Positions 24,301 through 37,683 of a stretch of DNA of 64,000 bases are shown piece after piece (the stretch's first letter is position 1; each line of letters begins with the position of its first letter). The notes below the pieces were generated by a model. That model was not told where the DNA came from. It made no database searches and worked only from the letters and a program-made list of their open reading frames with translations. This stretch comes from Caprimulgus europaeus (Eukaryota > Chordata > Aves > Caprimulgiformes > Caprimulgidae), in NCBI GenBank assembly GCA_907165065.1, contig OU015524.1, forward strand, positions 29,512,795 to 29,576,794. Direction: 5' to 3'. The translations under genes and the position numbers were made by a program.

Positions 24301-26464
24301 AGCTCTTTTTATTGTCACACACTCATTTTCAAAGGCAATATATGTGGTTTTTTTTTTTTTCCTCCAGCTGAAGAAGGTTCAGAAAATCCCTAATGAATAA
24401 AAAAGCTGGGACCAACTCCAAGGTAGAAGTGTGCAACATAAATCTAAAGCACATCGACCACATTCAGGTCATTAGGGGCTCGTAGTTTGTCTCACATTAG
24501 GGAGGAATTTGTCTGTGTCTTTCAACCCTGCATGATGAAAGCCTTTATGTTGAATCAGTGATGTACCTTTAACAGAATTCTGAGAATGTCTATGGACCCT
24601 GTTCCCATCCTGTCAAAGATGATTTGTATTTACCATCATTAATCACACAATCCCTTTAGCCTTGTAACGTGTCCAGAGAGTAGGAAAGACCTTTGATAGC
24701 CCCCTACCCTAGCTGTGTAGTAGGGGAAATACCCTGAGCACACAGAAGTTGATGTAGAGAATCCCAACAAGTCTATGAGCTCTGGGTTGGGGTTTGAAGA
24801 AGTTGAAAGAGTAAGGGGAAAAGAGGATTTGGTATGAAAGAAGAAGGAGACTTCTGAAAGTAAAAGTTTAAAATCTTTCAATGGTGTTGATGAACTTCCC
24901 TCAGGCATCTTCCAGTCAGGCTATCAGGCACACAGAGTGGCAGATCATCTAGGATGGAACAGGTCTTTGCAGCATTACGGGACTAATATTTTCACAAGGC
25001 GGAATGGATCCCGAACAATGCAAAAACCTTTTGTCTCCAATGTCAGGAGGCATTTTAGGAAGACAAGTAATGTTATTATTAATCATGACTCTTTTAAAAT
25101 GATTCTATTTCTTCAGGACAGGAAGATGAACATTTATCTGACTGGTTGTGTCTCTTAGAATAGCCTAAAGGCACCAAAGAACTGCAAGATCTTGTTCCTG
25201 GTGTATATTTCCTTTGAGCTGGTCTTTCAAGACTCGAGAGATGTTGAGATATGGTTGATATTATGTAACCTTCAACACTAAAGCAGATGTACATAATTCT
25301 TCTTCTTTTGAGAAGTCTTATTTAATCTCTGGAGACCCATAATGTGATCCTTGCTCAATCATTTTGAGCATGAAGGGAACTTTTCCAAGGCATTATAGAA
25401 GCAGCAATGTTTAAATGGTCATTATATGCAGATTTTGATGAAGCAGGCACTTCTTCTGCCATGTGTTAAATAAACAGCTGGTTACCGTGTACTGTGTGGT
25501 GATGCAGGCTGATAATCTGCTGCTGAATAATATAATGTCATGTCAAGACTTGAACTATTTCCTTATATAGTCCTCAAGAAATAGGATTTCCCCCCCCCCA
25601 TATCTGAAAATTCACAGGCGAATATGCAACCAATCAAATATTTCACAGATGCTAACACCCAGATGTATGTGTTTCTGTGAGGAAGTAATCTATAGCTAGC
25701 AGAACTCTTGGACAGAGAAATCCTGTAAAAATACAGATTAGGCACACATAAGTGAAATATGTCTAACTAGTGTGCCAAGAATTTATAGTTTTATGAAATC
25801 TGTATTATGTACAGAACTCTCAATATTTCCTTCTAAAAACTCTTCATTAGTGTACAAAAGGGAGAATAAAGATTTCTGAAATAACCAGCAGAACCTTCCT
25901 ATTTAATGTACAACAAACCAAAAGAACCACATAACTTTACTTCCAAGGGCCAACCCTTGCTGTCCAAACTCCTATTAGAAGTTAGCATTTAAGCAATCAT
26001 ATCTTTTAATTATAAACTCTACAAGAAACCCATGCAATTTAGCATTAATAATAAATAATAAATAGTAAATATGCATGTTAGGTGGAACCTTTTGAGTAAG
26101 TCTGTCCCATATTTGCTGTGCTAAAAATCCATCAGTACTGGACTTGACCATTTAGATTGACAACTTAGACTCATAGCAGAGATGGGAAGAAGTGCAAATG
26201 TAGATTTGAGTTTTCTTTTTTAAATGAGAAAACATCTATATCTGAGGAGACTTGTGTCTTGTTCAGCTTGATACACCTTACATTCTCAGTAAATTAGGGG
26301 GGGCTATTTTAAAATCAGGGAGCCACAGGAGGTCAAAATTGGATAAAAACTCAGAGCTGAAATCCAGGGTAAATACTTGCAGGAGTTCAAGCCTTCATTC
26401 CTGACAAAACTTCAATTTAAGTCAATAATTTATCAACTAGGGAAAAAAAGGAAAGTTTTCTCTG

Positions 26465-26547
26465 TGTGCCTGCATGTGTTGTACATGTACATGCATTACA
26501 TATATGTACGCATGCACACGTGCACGCATACATGCACACATATATAT
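26465..26547. repeat. Alternating purine-pyrimidine tract
   Basis: Degenerate TG/CA/TA alternation (for example ATGCACACGTGCACGCATAC) over about 80 bp. Such tracts can adopt left-handed DNA. Probably an old microsatellite. Confidence 0.6.
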
Positions 26548-27282
26548 GGATTTAATCTTTTTATAAATATGGCCTGAACCTTCTTTGCATCTTCTCATTA
26601 AAGCAATGGGGAATTTTGCTGAAATAAAGAGTTCTGACTATTGCTGCATCTGATCTATTTCTCTGACAAATTATGAAATATTCAGTAGAGTTGACAAGCA
26701 CAGCCTGTCATGGAGGAGCTGCTGAACATTTGGAGCCAGCAAACAGAATACGCTCTTTATTGATGTGTAAGTTAAATTCTTTCATTGCCACCCAGTTTGT
26801 TGAAAAATTTAGTATAAAGATGAGTAAGTACTAACTAGATTTTCTGCAATACCTTCACTGATGACTCAGATGATTTTACACAATTGGTGTAAAACCAGCT
26901 TAAATGAAGAAGGCCAATGGAGAGGAAGGAAAGTCAGCAGGAAATAATGCATATTGCAATATCCATTTTCACAGAAGTAGATATATATCAAAGGAGTTTT
27001 TTGCACTTCTCTTAATGCTCCCCACTGCCATGCATTACATTAATGTAGTGTCTACTTAGTAGAGATAATAAGTGAGTAGCTTCTCATTAGCAAAAATCTG
27101 TGGCAGCATATACAGGGGAAAGGAGTGATCTCCTCTCAAGTACAAAGTACTAAGTATTAATATTCACCTACAACAGAAATGTCAGTCCTTTTTCTCTCAT
27201 AGAAGTAATATGCCTCAGCAAATGGGAGAACTACCACCACACCCCATGAGAACCAGTGGGAACTGGTTTTATCTATTATTTT

Positions 27283-27308
27283 GTTTTTGTGTTTGTGTTT
27301 GTGTTTGT
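27283..27308. repeat. (GTGTTT)n microsatellite
   Basis: About four hexamer units of GTGTTT after a TTTTGTTTTT start. Confidence 0.8.
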
Positions 27309-27629
27309 ATTCCTTGCAGAAACGAGCCCAACTTAGATATTAACTTCCCATTAAGAAGATTCATTCTTTTGGACCTGTCAAAGTATAGATTAGTCTGAAC
27401 TGAGACACTAGAGTCAAAGCCAAGCAAAGGTGCAGGAGATTCACTTCAGTTCTGAACTCTGGAGTTCAAGGGCAGATTAATTTCATTCTAAAGATGTGGT
27501 TGTTCAGTGTGCCGTTGATGTTCTCCTTATCTGTCTCCAACTCAGAGACCAAACATGATTGCCTGAACTGCTGTCTTATTTGAGAAAGCTTGAGCAACCT
27601 TGCCCATGAAATCCCCCTTTCCTTGCCTC

Positions 27630-28110
27630 ACTCCTACACCGTGTATTTTTCATGGACAGATGGTCATTGACTGATCACATTACTTTCTGGGTATCTTTTG
27701 ACAGCCGTTCAACCTCAGAAACAAAAACGAACAAGGGAAATCTGCCAAGTTCATTTGCTTTATGTGACTCCCCACTTCAGTCACACAAGCAAAGGCCTTG
27801 CCTCTTTAGCCTGGGCAATTGATGCCTGGATTTTCTTTTCATATGTATTCTCTAAAATTGAACCGTGGACTTGAGAGGAAACAAGCTTAATATGCCATGT
27901 GCTTCCTATTTGTTGAAGATATCAATGCTGAAGCTCCGTTGGCATGCTAAAATGTGAACATTTTTACAGTGTAGCAGGTTATGGAAGCTGCTCTTGATAA
28001 ATTCCAGTAACGGCACTTTACACTCCACGTGCTCCTTTCTGTGAATGACAGATTGCCATATTAGGGCTCTAAAGAAGCTCCTGACAAGGGTGATTCAACA
28101 CACAAAGAAA
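27630..28110. promoter_or_regulatory. Candidate distal enhancer
   Basis: A 480-bp repeat-free stretch of balanced composition with two MEIS-type TGACAG sites (27699-27704 and 28046-28051), several AT-rich homeodomain-like motifs and few long homopolymers. In mammals the desert beyond SIX2 holds kidney and cranial enhancers. I infer enhancer status from appearance only. Confidence 0.25.
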
Positions 28111-31100
28111 GTGGAACATGTATCTAATTCTGTGTTTCTACATTCCCTAGCACATTTACACAGGACTGGGATGTTGTTCTCTCTGATGTACCAGACCAAG
28201 AAAAAACTCTGTTCTGTGTAAGTTAGGCACCCCTTAATACCATCAGAGCCTCTGCTGTTGCAAACCTAAAAACAAACATATGGATGTGTTTACTTCTCTT
28301 TCATTCTCAACCAATTCTAAAGGTATAAGAAGAAGTAGTCCACCAGAATTTTTTCCACTCAGCTGGGCAGTAGGAAAAGGGACCATGGCAGATAGAGTAG
28401 ACTTAGATGATGTGGCTTGTTGTAAAGAAGGAGTTAGACATTGAACAACTTGCCTCAATAACTAACAGAAGTGTTTGTGTTGAAAATAGAGTAACCAGGT
28501 ATTCACATTCTGCATTCTGAAGGTGCTTTTTGCCAGAAGTCAGTTCAAAACTTTGCCTGGTAGGACTTTTCCAGGCGTAGAAATCACTGCTGGTTTTAGC
28601 CATTCAGTGGAACCAATGGGAACAAAGTTCGTATATATAAAAATATAATTGTAATTGACTAAGTACCTGAAACATGTCTCATTAACCGTTACGTGCTCTC
28701 TAAAAACAGTACACAGATCCAGCTGTAAATGCTAGAAACATTGTGCCTGATTTAGAAACATTAACAATAACCCAAACATTTCTTAAAATGAACATTTTTA
28801 ACTCTGATCAAATCTGTCTTGTGGTTTATTCTTCAACATTCAAGGTGGGTGTATGAGATTCCATTTCAAGTTTAACTTAATGGCTTTACTTAAGAAACAG
28901 GAGAAAAGGAAAGTTATATGAATTAAACATTACATATGATTTGGCAAAGCACTTTAAGGAATTCCATAAGGAAGAGTAAAAAAAAAAACAACCCAAAACC
29001 CCACACAGTTGCACAGAGTTAGTAGCAGTTACTGTCTAAAAGTACACAGTTTTCAGTCAGTCTTGGCTGGTGAAATGTAGAAGCTTAATGTGGATTACAC
29101 TTTTTAAATCTTTCAACATCAAAAAATAGAAGAGATGTAGTGTGTTTTTATTTCAGAGTACTTTTCATGCAATCTCAAGATAAATGAGAGACTGATTGTG
29201 TTTGTAACTGTGCCAGACGTTGTCGTTAGATATTGCTGTTTTGTTTCATCAGCCAGATGAACTTACACAGGGACATCGATCAGATACCTACATTTAAAAG
29301 AACACACTGTCAAATTAGTGGATAGAAAGAGCACATTATGAGAGAGAAATTGTCTGGTGAAAGATTTAAAGGCTGACTCACTTGTGCTTTGTTTCATTAA
29401 ATGTGAGGTAGTCCCCTTTCATTTTCCATTTAGCATGAACATTCGTGGACTCCATTACAATATCAGCCTTATAACAATCTAGCTGGCTCAGGATATGCCT
29501 GAGCCTCCTTGGAAAAAATACGGCTCCCATTCTTACAGATTCTGGATTACCTTAAAATGTGGGGCCTGGACTAGGCGACATCAGTGGTCTTTGTGGAGAG
29601 ACTCTTGTGTACTTCAGTAGGTCTCATGGCTGCAAAGTTGCCTGGTGCACTGCAGGAGCCTTCCCCTCTCCGAAGGGGAGGGCTTGGGACCAGGAGGGGG
29701 TGAATGTACCCCTTGAAAGGACACAATATATGCTAAAGGGGAAAACACAAAAGCCCCAGGAAAATTATCCAGATGTTGTCTTTCCCCTCCTCCCTCTTCG
29801 GCACTATTGGAAGATAATCTTGATTCTTGCACTTAGGGTCAAGGTTGCAGCTCGTGGTGGTAATTGGAGGGGTGAGGATATCAGGCTGGAGAGTGGAGGT
29901 ATGTGAGCACACAGGAGTTAGGGGAGATCCATATGAGTAGGAAAAAGAACAGGCATTAAAAAAAGCTTCAGAGGTTACAAATGACAATATTTCACCTTTA
30001 TTTTGATAAAACTGGATAATGTTGCTATTCAGGTTGGCTAAAAGCCTTTGTTCTGCAAAAGAATTTGACAAATATTTATTTTATGAAAAAGGTAAACAAA
30101 ATACACTCTAAACACTTTGTGTTTTGTGTCTTTTAAGTCTTTGTCTTAGTGGTAATTTCTTGCTGTCTTATTATAGACTAAGTGTTTCTAGACAGAAAAT
30201 ACTTCTGCTTGCTACTTGATACCTATATGATATCCATCTATTTATCTCTATGTATGTATTTATATGTACAGAATCCAGTGGACCCTGGAGCCCACCTCCA
30301 TCCTGCCCAGCAAGAGCAAGCCATTGCAGGCCCAGGCAACTGCAGAACAGAACTACACAACTCAGGCACCTTTGAGCATTTTCTTCTCAGTGATAGACAC
30401 TTGCCTAATGTTGCAAGGAAGCCCCAAGGTGGGGTGCCTTGGGAGAACCATCTGACTGTTACTGGGGTCTTTCCTCACATGTGCTTGCCTGCTTTCTGCC
30501 CTCTAAGTAGCAAGACATTACTACTTTGGTGCTATATCACGGTTGAAGAGCACAGCAGGTCATTAAGTGCTTCAGTTGCTTACTGAGGTCATGACAACCT
30601 CCAAGTCTCACACCTCAGGTCTCTTGAAGCTAAGCAACCAGATATGGAAAGGTTTCATGGCAGGCTTTCACTCTGTAGAAACCCAGTGTTACTAGTCTTA
30701 TACTTAGCCTTATTAGCCCTCATGGCCATTTGTATGTTGGAGCACCAGTGTGTGCTCCTTTCTGTGAGGGGTCCTGGCAAATGGACCACCCAGTGTGCTG
30801 AGCACGAACAACCCATATCTTGGTAGTACCCAGACAGCTGCTGTTCCAAAGCCAGACTTCATGGCTCAAACTCACACTTTGTAGAGAAAGCGCTCTGTAT
30901 AAATTGCCAGCTTTGAAACCAAACACTTCCACACCTAGTCTACACTGTAAATCAAGCTTTGGTGCTACTTTCCAGTCAGCTCCATTACACAAGCAGTCTG
31001 ATTTAGTTTTGTGGCATAGATGTATTTTAGCTAAAATAGTATTTTTATGTGGAGTGGGTGATAAACAGGACTATTTTATTCATGACATGAAATGCTATGA

Positions 31101-33812
31101 GATTGTAAGAGACAGGCATAGGGAGTGCAGGTGCAGTACCAAATCCTTACCTGGCTGTCTCAGTACCTGGGCTTGATGCCTGGATTCTCTTATGTTCAGA
31201 TCTGCAGCAGCACCACAACATATCAGAACCTCCAATGAAAGCTTTCACTCCTCATATCCAAAAAGACATTTCCATTAATGCCTGCAAAATTTTGCCCTAC
31301 GTCTTTTGAGTTAAAAGAGCCAGCCCCCAAACCTACTGTACACGGTCCCTAGAAAAGTTAATTCATCATTAAAATTATTAAACAGTAAATGGCTGAGATG
31401 TATTATTACAAACGTGAAATATTTCCTTTGATTGTTTAAAAATCTCTGTTTTAATTTGAGTAATCTATTTTTTTTTCCTTTTACAGTTTTGAATGCTGCA
31501 TCTTACCATATGTGAAACGTTTGTTAAAGGTGTCAAAGTGACTTGTCATGGGTTTGGAATGAGAACTAAATTAAATGTCCATACTGTAGCATACTTATAT
31601 AAATAATGAGATATTCCAGTATAAACCATTCATTTGGCAGTCATTTCTACATCAGCAAGTACTAAGTGCTATAGAATTCCTGCCTAACTTTGACACATGC
31701 AGAGAAAATCAGGAAGGAAAATGTGTGTGTTTAGAATTTTATAGAAAAAGACAGCCCCTTGTAGTCCGTTGCCATGAAAGTATTTCTAGCTTTTTTGGAA
31801 ACAGTGCAAGAGGTTTAACAAAATACTCTGGATTCACAGCAGAATGCTGGAGCATTCAGCTGCCTCCCACTGCACTCCAGAACTTGTTTCCATAATTTAG
31901 AAACAGGGAGGGTGGAAATGGATAACGAAGTCATTAATGAGTGCCAAGAATGATTTATTGTGGGTGATATAGTGTTGCTGCTTTTAAGAAAAAATACATT
32001 AAATACAAATTCTTCAAAAAAGAAAAAATCTTTCCTATTGAACATTGCATAAAATTTGCTTTATTAGTGTATTATATCACCACATTGCCAGGTCTGGCAT
32101 TTCTCATACAAATAATGTTTCAAAGTGCTAGCAAGGCTTGTGGGCTGCTGTGCAAACCATGTTAGGAATACTGCTTGTGCAGAAACACTACAGTAGCAAA
32201 GATCCTTTTGTTGGGGTTCTGGAAATAGTGAGCACCGAAGAGCCCTTTTATCTTGGATCAGCTCCACAAATGTGCATCACACTAGGCTAGCAATAATGAA
32301 AAATTGATAATCGATACTTAGTTCCAATTACCTAGCTGCTTTAAGCCAACTTTTAGGTTACAAGTCTTACTCACAAATACATGCACACATACTTGGAGAG
32401 GATAAATGGTAAATAAACCTTGTCTTCTAGGTGAATTTAATTTTCAGACAAGAGACATCCGATATCTGTTAAAATGGCATCCAGATTTGTTGGCAGCAGG
32501 CCTAGGGACTGATCCCCCACCTACGGAAGAGCATGTCCCAGACACCCAGGCTACCAGAGGTGTGTCATCTGGCCCATAACAACCTCAGACCTTTCTCACC
32601 ACTGAAGGCACTCTTCAGGTTTTAGTCTGGGCCATGTTGGTTAGAATGTGAGAGGCAACTTTTGCTGGTACCAGGCATGGAGTAGCTGTCTGACTGTCTT
32701 CAGATTTGCACATGATTCTTCTCCAAAAACTTTAACCAGGGCCTTGAATGATCTCTGAAATCTCTCAAGGTTAATAAATAAATAAATAACCCATTCCAAT
32801 ATTTCCCTATACCTCAGTGACTTAAAAGATTAAAATCCTTTGGCATAGAATGGAATCAAAGTTCATAAATCTAGCTAATAGCTTGTAGCTTTTCAGAGAT
32901 TGCTCCGTGTAAAGGCAGAATTGTTTCTAAGTAATTTACAGGTGCATTGCATTTAGCTTCAAAACCATGGTTAGTTACATGAAATCACAAGCTTTCAGCA
33001 AATAATTTGATCTAGCGTCAATCTTCATTTAATTATACAAACTAAGATAATTTTATGTTTTATTGCAACTGATAGCTGAAGTTTATGGGCAGGAAGCACA
33101 AGCCTTCTGCTGCACTCTTCACAACTGTGTCCTCAGCCTGTCATGAAGAAGAAAAATATATCTGTGGTGGAATTTGAGGAGCAGCAGAGCCGTAGCAAGC
33201 TTAGTGGTGTGCCTACACCACCCACCTGCAATCTGGGTTGCACCTATAGCATATAGGAGTGCATGATGGCACTAGGCACCCCAGATGAGGTATATTGGCA
33301 TATGAAATACTAGTTTCTTACACTCTCTTTGGTGTCCTTAGTGTTCCCTTGCAATAACACAGCAGGATTTTTTTTCCTTCCATCTGCTAGAGATAATTTA
33401 CTGACAATGCATTGCTCGGTTTGGCATGGATTGTATCAATTTCATTAATTAAACATCTATTTCTGTAAAGGTTATAGACCTGTATGAAGCAACAAAGTTA
33501 CTATGAGCTTTTTGTTTAAAATCCTCTCCGACAGGTAAGACAGGTAATCTTACTAAATATTCCCCCATCTGAACTCTGTTCCTATGTCTTAAGAATATGT
33601 ATCAATAACTCAAGAGTAAAAACACGTCGAGGAGTTGCAATTATCCTCAAAACTAACATTGCAAAAAAAGGACACAAGCTAAGCCATATAAAAACATGGT
33701 TAAGGTACTCCAATTTACTTTGTCCAACTCCACTGCATAATTATATATTTATGATGAGTGCATAGCAGAGTTTGAAGCCTTATTTTTTTAAAAAAACTCC
33801 TTAGCTTTTGTT

Positions 33813-33843
33813 TTTCTCTCTCTCTCTCTTTTTTTTTTTTTTC
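33813..33843. repeat. (CT)n/(T)n tract
   Basis: TTCTCTCTCTCTCTCT followed by a T-run. Simple repeat. Confidence 0.85.
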
Positions 33844-34149
33844 TTAATAGTGTCATGACTCAAGGTGGAATTAAAACACAACCAGAGCTGTATTGCACAA
33901 TTAGGTTTTGAGCATATCTGTCACAGAGTGTGGTACATCCCACAACCTCATGCAAAAAACCCTCTGAGCTCCTGCTGCCCACTCAGCACTAAACTGCATC
34001 AACACACCAAGTGGGGCAGCTGAGAGGAGGTGTCAGTGGATACTGAAGCGCTTAGGACCTCTGCTCCACCATCACTTCTTCTGAATGTTGGCCAAGAGGT
34101 TCCTGGCCAACAGGAACCTAGAGACTGTTGGGGTAAGATATGAATGAGG

Positions 34150-34203
34150 AAAGCTGATCTTTCGAGGTCCCTTCCAGTCCCTAGCATTCTGTGATTCTGT
34201 GAT
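34150..34203 (+). mobile_element. CR1 LINE fragment, 3' end only
   Basis: The stretch TGATCTTTCGAGGTCCC TTCCAGTCCCTAG, followed by a doubled ATTCTGTG terminal octamer, is typical of the 3' end of CR1 retrotransposons. Only about 55 bp are recognisable. The octamer ATTCTGTG differs from ATTCTATG in the other two copies, so this is another subfamily. Confidence 0.7.
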
Positions 34204-37200
34204 TATGTACTGGCTACTGATTGCAGCACTGCAGAGATGTAAAAGTCAAGTAAAACTCATTATTTGATTACAGTATCATAGTCTTTTTAATATATTATAC
34301 TCTGAAGGCTTTTGCAAGCCCCAGGGCAATATTTTGATTTGTTCATCTGAAAAAAATGCATTCGAAGAGAGTTCATGGAGATCTAGTATTTCTACTGTTA
34401 TCATTTCTATTTTTATGCTGTCCTGCTTTCTCCCCACATTTTATTTCTCCATTAATTTTAATTAGACTCTCACTGGATTTCAAGTACAGCTAAAGCACAG
34501 AAATGGGAAAGGTTTTTTGCCAAGACTGACCAAGATGTCACAGAGATACATAGTCCCACATCCTCCCACCCATGATGTTTAAAGGTTTATATTTTCAATC
34601 CAGAGTACATACACACACACATGCACACACATAGAGACTCAAACACTCACAAAATCTCTAGTGTGCTGACAAGTTCTTGTATGAATAAGATGGCTATTTA
34701 TCAAACAGCAGCACAATCACACAAATTTCCCTTGGCTTTTAATAGTTGCATCACGCCATTTAAAAAACATTGGTGGTGTCAGATTCTCAGTGCCAGGACA
34801 ACAACACAAAGGGGCACTAAACCAGCATTCTCAGCCCCTGGCAACATCTGGCCAAGGGCTGAGAGAGCAGTGCCCTCTGAGTCAAGGAACACAGCCTTGC
34901 AAGCCAAAGTAACTTCCTGCAGCCATGGACATCCTGGTCTGCTGAGGAAGGTCTGAGGTGGCTCTTCTATCATTGTGGTCAGATTGGCTTCCAGCTGGTT
35001 GCAGAGCTTGGGAAGAGTGAAGATGGTGTTTTATTACCTGTGCTCCATGGAGCTGGCTTTGGACTAAGCAGGGTCATGCTGGTCAACATGGATGAGTCCT
35101 TCATGCATTTACTGTTCTCAGCATAGCTGGACAAACCACTGGCCGTGTCCAAATGAAAAATTCCTAAGATACATTAATAGAAGACATACTGTTTCTATCA
35201 GAGATGTGGAATATGAATGGATCCTTGAAAGTATGTATTTGTTCTAATTAGTAACTTACACGTTTCTGCATAAACTGTGGGAATGAGATAATGTCTACTG
35301 CAGCCCAATTCAAGGCCATGTTTGACTGTCATTTTAAAGGGACAAGGCACACTGTCTCTGCCTGAATCTATGGGGAACTGGCACAATGATGCTTTCAAGA
35401 GGCTGAACAGGACAGTCTCTGGGGTTCACTTTAAATTGCTTTTCAGTGCGACCTTGAGCGATATGTGTGTGGGAGGATGTTACAAGGAGGGGACTTCTCC
35501 TGGCTGTGTACCTGTCCCTTACCCACTGCTTGTGTGTAAATCCACAAGTCCCCTCCTCATGCAGTCAGCTAAGCAACAACACACTTTCTGCAATGGAAAT
35601 CCCACTCAGAACACTTTCCTCCCCATTGCTGGCTAAGGGTGAACAATGGGACATTTCACTCCCCACCTCCCTTTCTGTAACATCTAGCCAAGAAAGAGAG
35701 AGAGGACGTGAAAAGCCCCAGAGCCATGTCCGCTCCCTCCTCTTTTCCCACCACCTGGGTGAGGGAGAAAGGGAACTGGTCATAGCCCTGCTCTTTGGTG
35801 GTGTCCTGGGGCAGAGGCTCAGAGTAAGGAGAAATGTGGCTGAGTCTGTAGAGATGACTTGGTCAATGGGACAAACCTTCTTGCTGTACAGGCTGCTATA
35901 TGGGGATGATGGCTCCTTTGGATGAAGTTGTTTTGGTTTTAATACTACAGAAGTACTCTATGCCCTTGTCTCAGGGGCTGAGAGCTTTCCAGATGGTCTC
36001 AGGATCATCCCCTACCTCTTAGGAAAACCTTAGAGAAGAAGTTTACCATACAGAAATGCAAACTTACATGATTCCTCTCTATTCAAAAGTCCTTGAACGG
36101 GATCCAGATGATGTGGGATCATGAAAAAGAGAGACTGAGCCATGGTTACAGTCAGGATGTGCTCCAAGATCACTTCTACTTACACAAATATTTACTTCCA
36201 AGAGACGCAGAGATATACATTCTGCAAGACATCACATTACTTTCCAGTGTTCGTAATCGCCTGATCAGTGTTCAGTTGATCTGATAGCTGCCTGAAGTAT
36301 AGGTTACAACGAGTTATCACACTTTTCTGGCAGCACTGAGTGGAAGGAAAAAGCTGTAAGAGAAATGATCTATAGTCCTCAATTGCATGAATGGCAGATA
36401 AGAAGAAGCAGATCCATTATTTCCATCTGCAGAAGGCTTATATCTATCTTATATCTCTATGATCTTTATTGCAGATAAAGGTGAAGTAGACCCCTTGCCT
36501 TACAGAAAACTCTCTTGGTTCTGAGCATAAGCTCTCCTGGCAGTGTAACAGGCATAACAGTGAAAGAGCAGACTTTTACTAACACCTCCCAAAGAGAATA
36601 TGCATTTAATCACATGCTTCATTTTAAGCTTGTGCTTGAACTTTGATCACTTTTTAATTTTGGATGTTAATAAAAATGCTTTGTGGGGTCAAATAGTATT
36701 TCACAATCAAATGTATAGCTATTATTTCCCAATTCACTCAATTTCCAACCAATTCTTATTGGCAAAGAGAGGCACAGGATTTTCTGTCACTGCTATGTTT
36801 CCACAACACAAATGTCTCCCTTCAGTTTCTTTCCAACAAGCTTGGATTGATTAACTATGCTACTGTTTATTTTTCCATACCTGCCAAGTATATGGTAATG
36901 CAGAATTAGGAAAAATTATTCTAATGTGAATATGTGGACAACAGAGAAAGCCAGAATAAATATCATCCCTGAAAGTATAACAATTCCCATTTCATTTCAG
37001 GACACCAATGTTTAAGATGCACCTCCCAGACAAACAAAGAAATGTCATTTTCTATTTCAAATTGGTGATTTAATAGCAAAATATGTTGGAAAACATTTAA
37101 CAGAAAATAGTTTTGCTTGAAAAATAAATTACAACTCTTTTTTAAAAATTTATTTCTTTTTTTTTTAGCAGGGCCGGATTTAACCAACAGGAACCCTAAT

Positions 37201-37653
37201 GGAAAATGGAAAGGTGTGTACGTTCAGAAAAGGTAAGTAAGGAAAGCTGGAGACACAGTATACTTTTGGGACCTTAGGATCTTGTTTTAGGATTAGGATC
37301 CAAAACCAAATGTTCAAACTTATCCTTGTGTGAAGAACATATAAGAGTTAGGGAAGACAGGCAACTGCAAGACAAGGCAAAGAAGTGTTTCTTTCTGCTC
37401 CTTCTTTTCAACTTGATGTTGCATGTGGAGAAATGCTGAAGAGTGTCAGTGAGTGGAAAGAAGGTGATCTTCCATGCTGGAAATCCAACTCTCTTCTCAC
37501 TTTTCCCTTTCTCCCTTCCATCACGGTAATTTTGTGTACCTATCAGTGATGCTCTAGATGAGCACCTGGAAACTTTCTCCGTGAACCAATCATCATCTAT
37601 AGATGTCCTCCAATTTCGGTGAAGCTTTTCCATGGATGCACACAAGGAATTAA

Positions 37654-37683
37654 GGCACGCAATGGTAGGGCACGCAATGGTAG
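37654..37683. repeat. Perfect 15-bp tandem duplication
   Basis: GGCACGCAATGGTAG occurs twice in direct succession without a difference, which suggests a recent slippage event. Confidence 0.9.

Larger units (their letters stand above)
21394..34079. other. Gene desert, part 1
   Basis: AT-rich, CpG-poor DNA without supportable genes or recognisable interspersed repeats. Notable parts are a 10-bp-arm hairpin at 22486-22548, a short palindrome at 24262-24280, an alternating purine-pyrimidine stretch at about 26470-26545, a (GTGTTT)n run at 27283-27308 and the enhancer-like stretch 27630-28110. The small open frames are of chance length. Confidence 0.6.
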
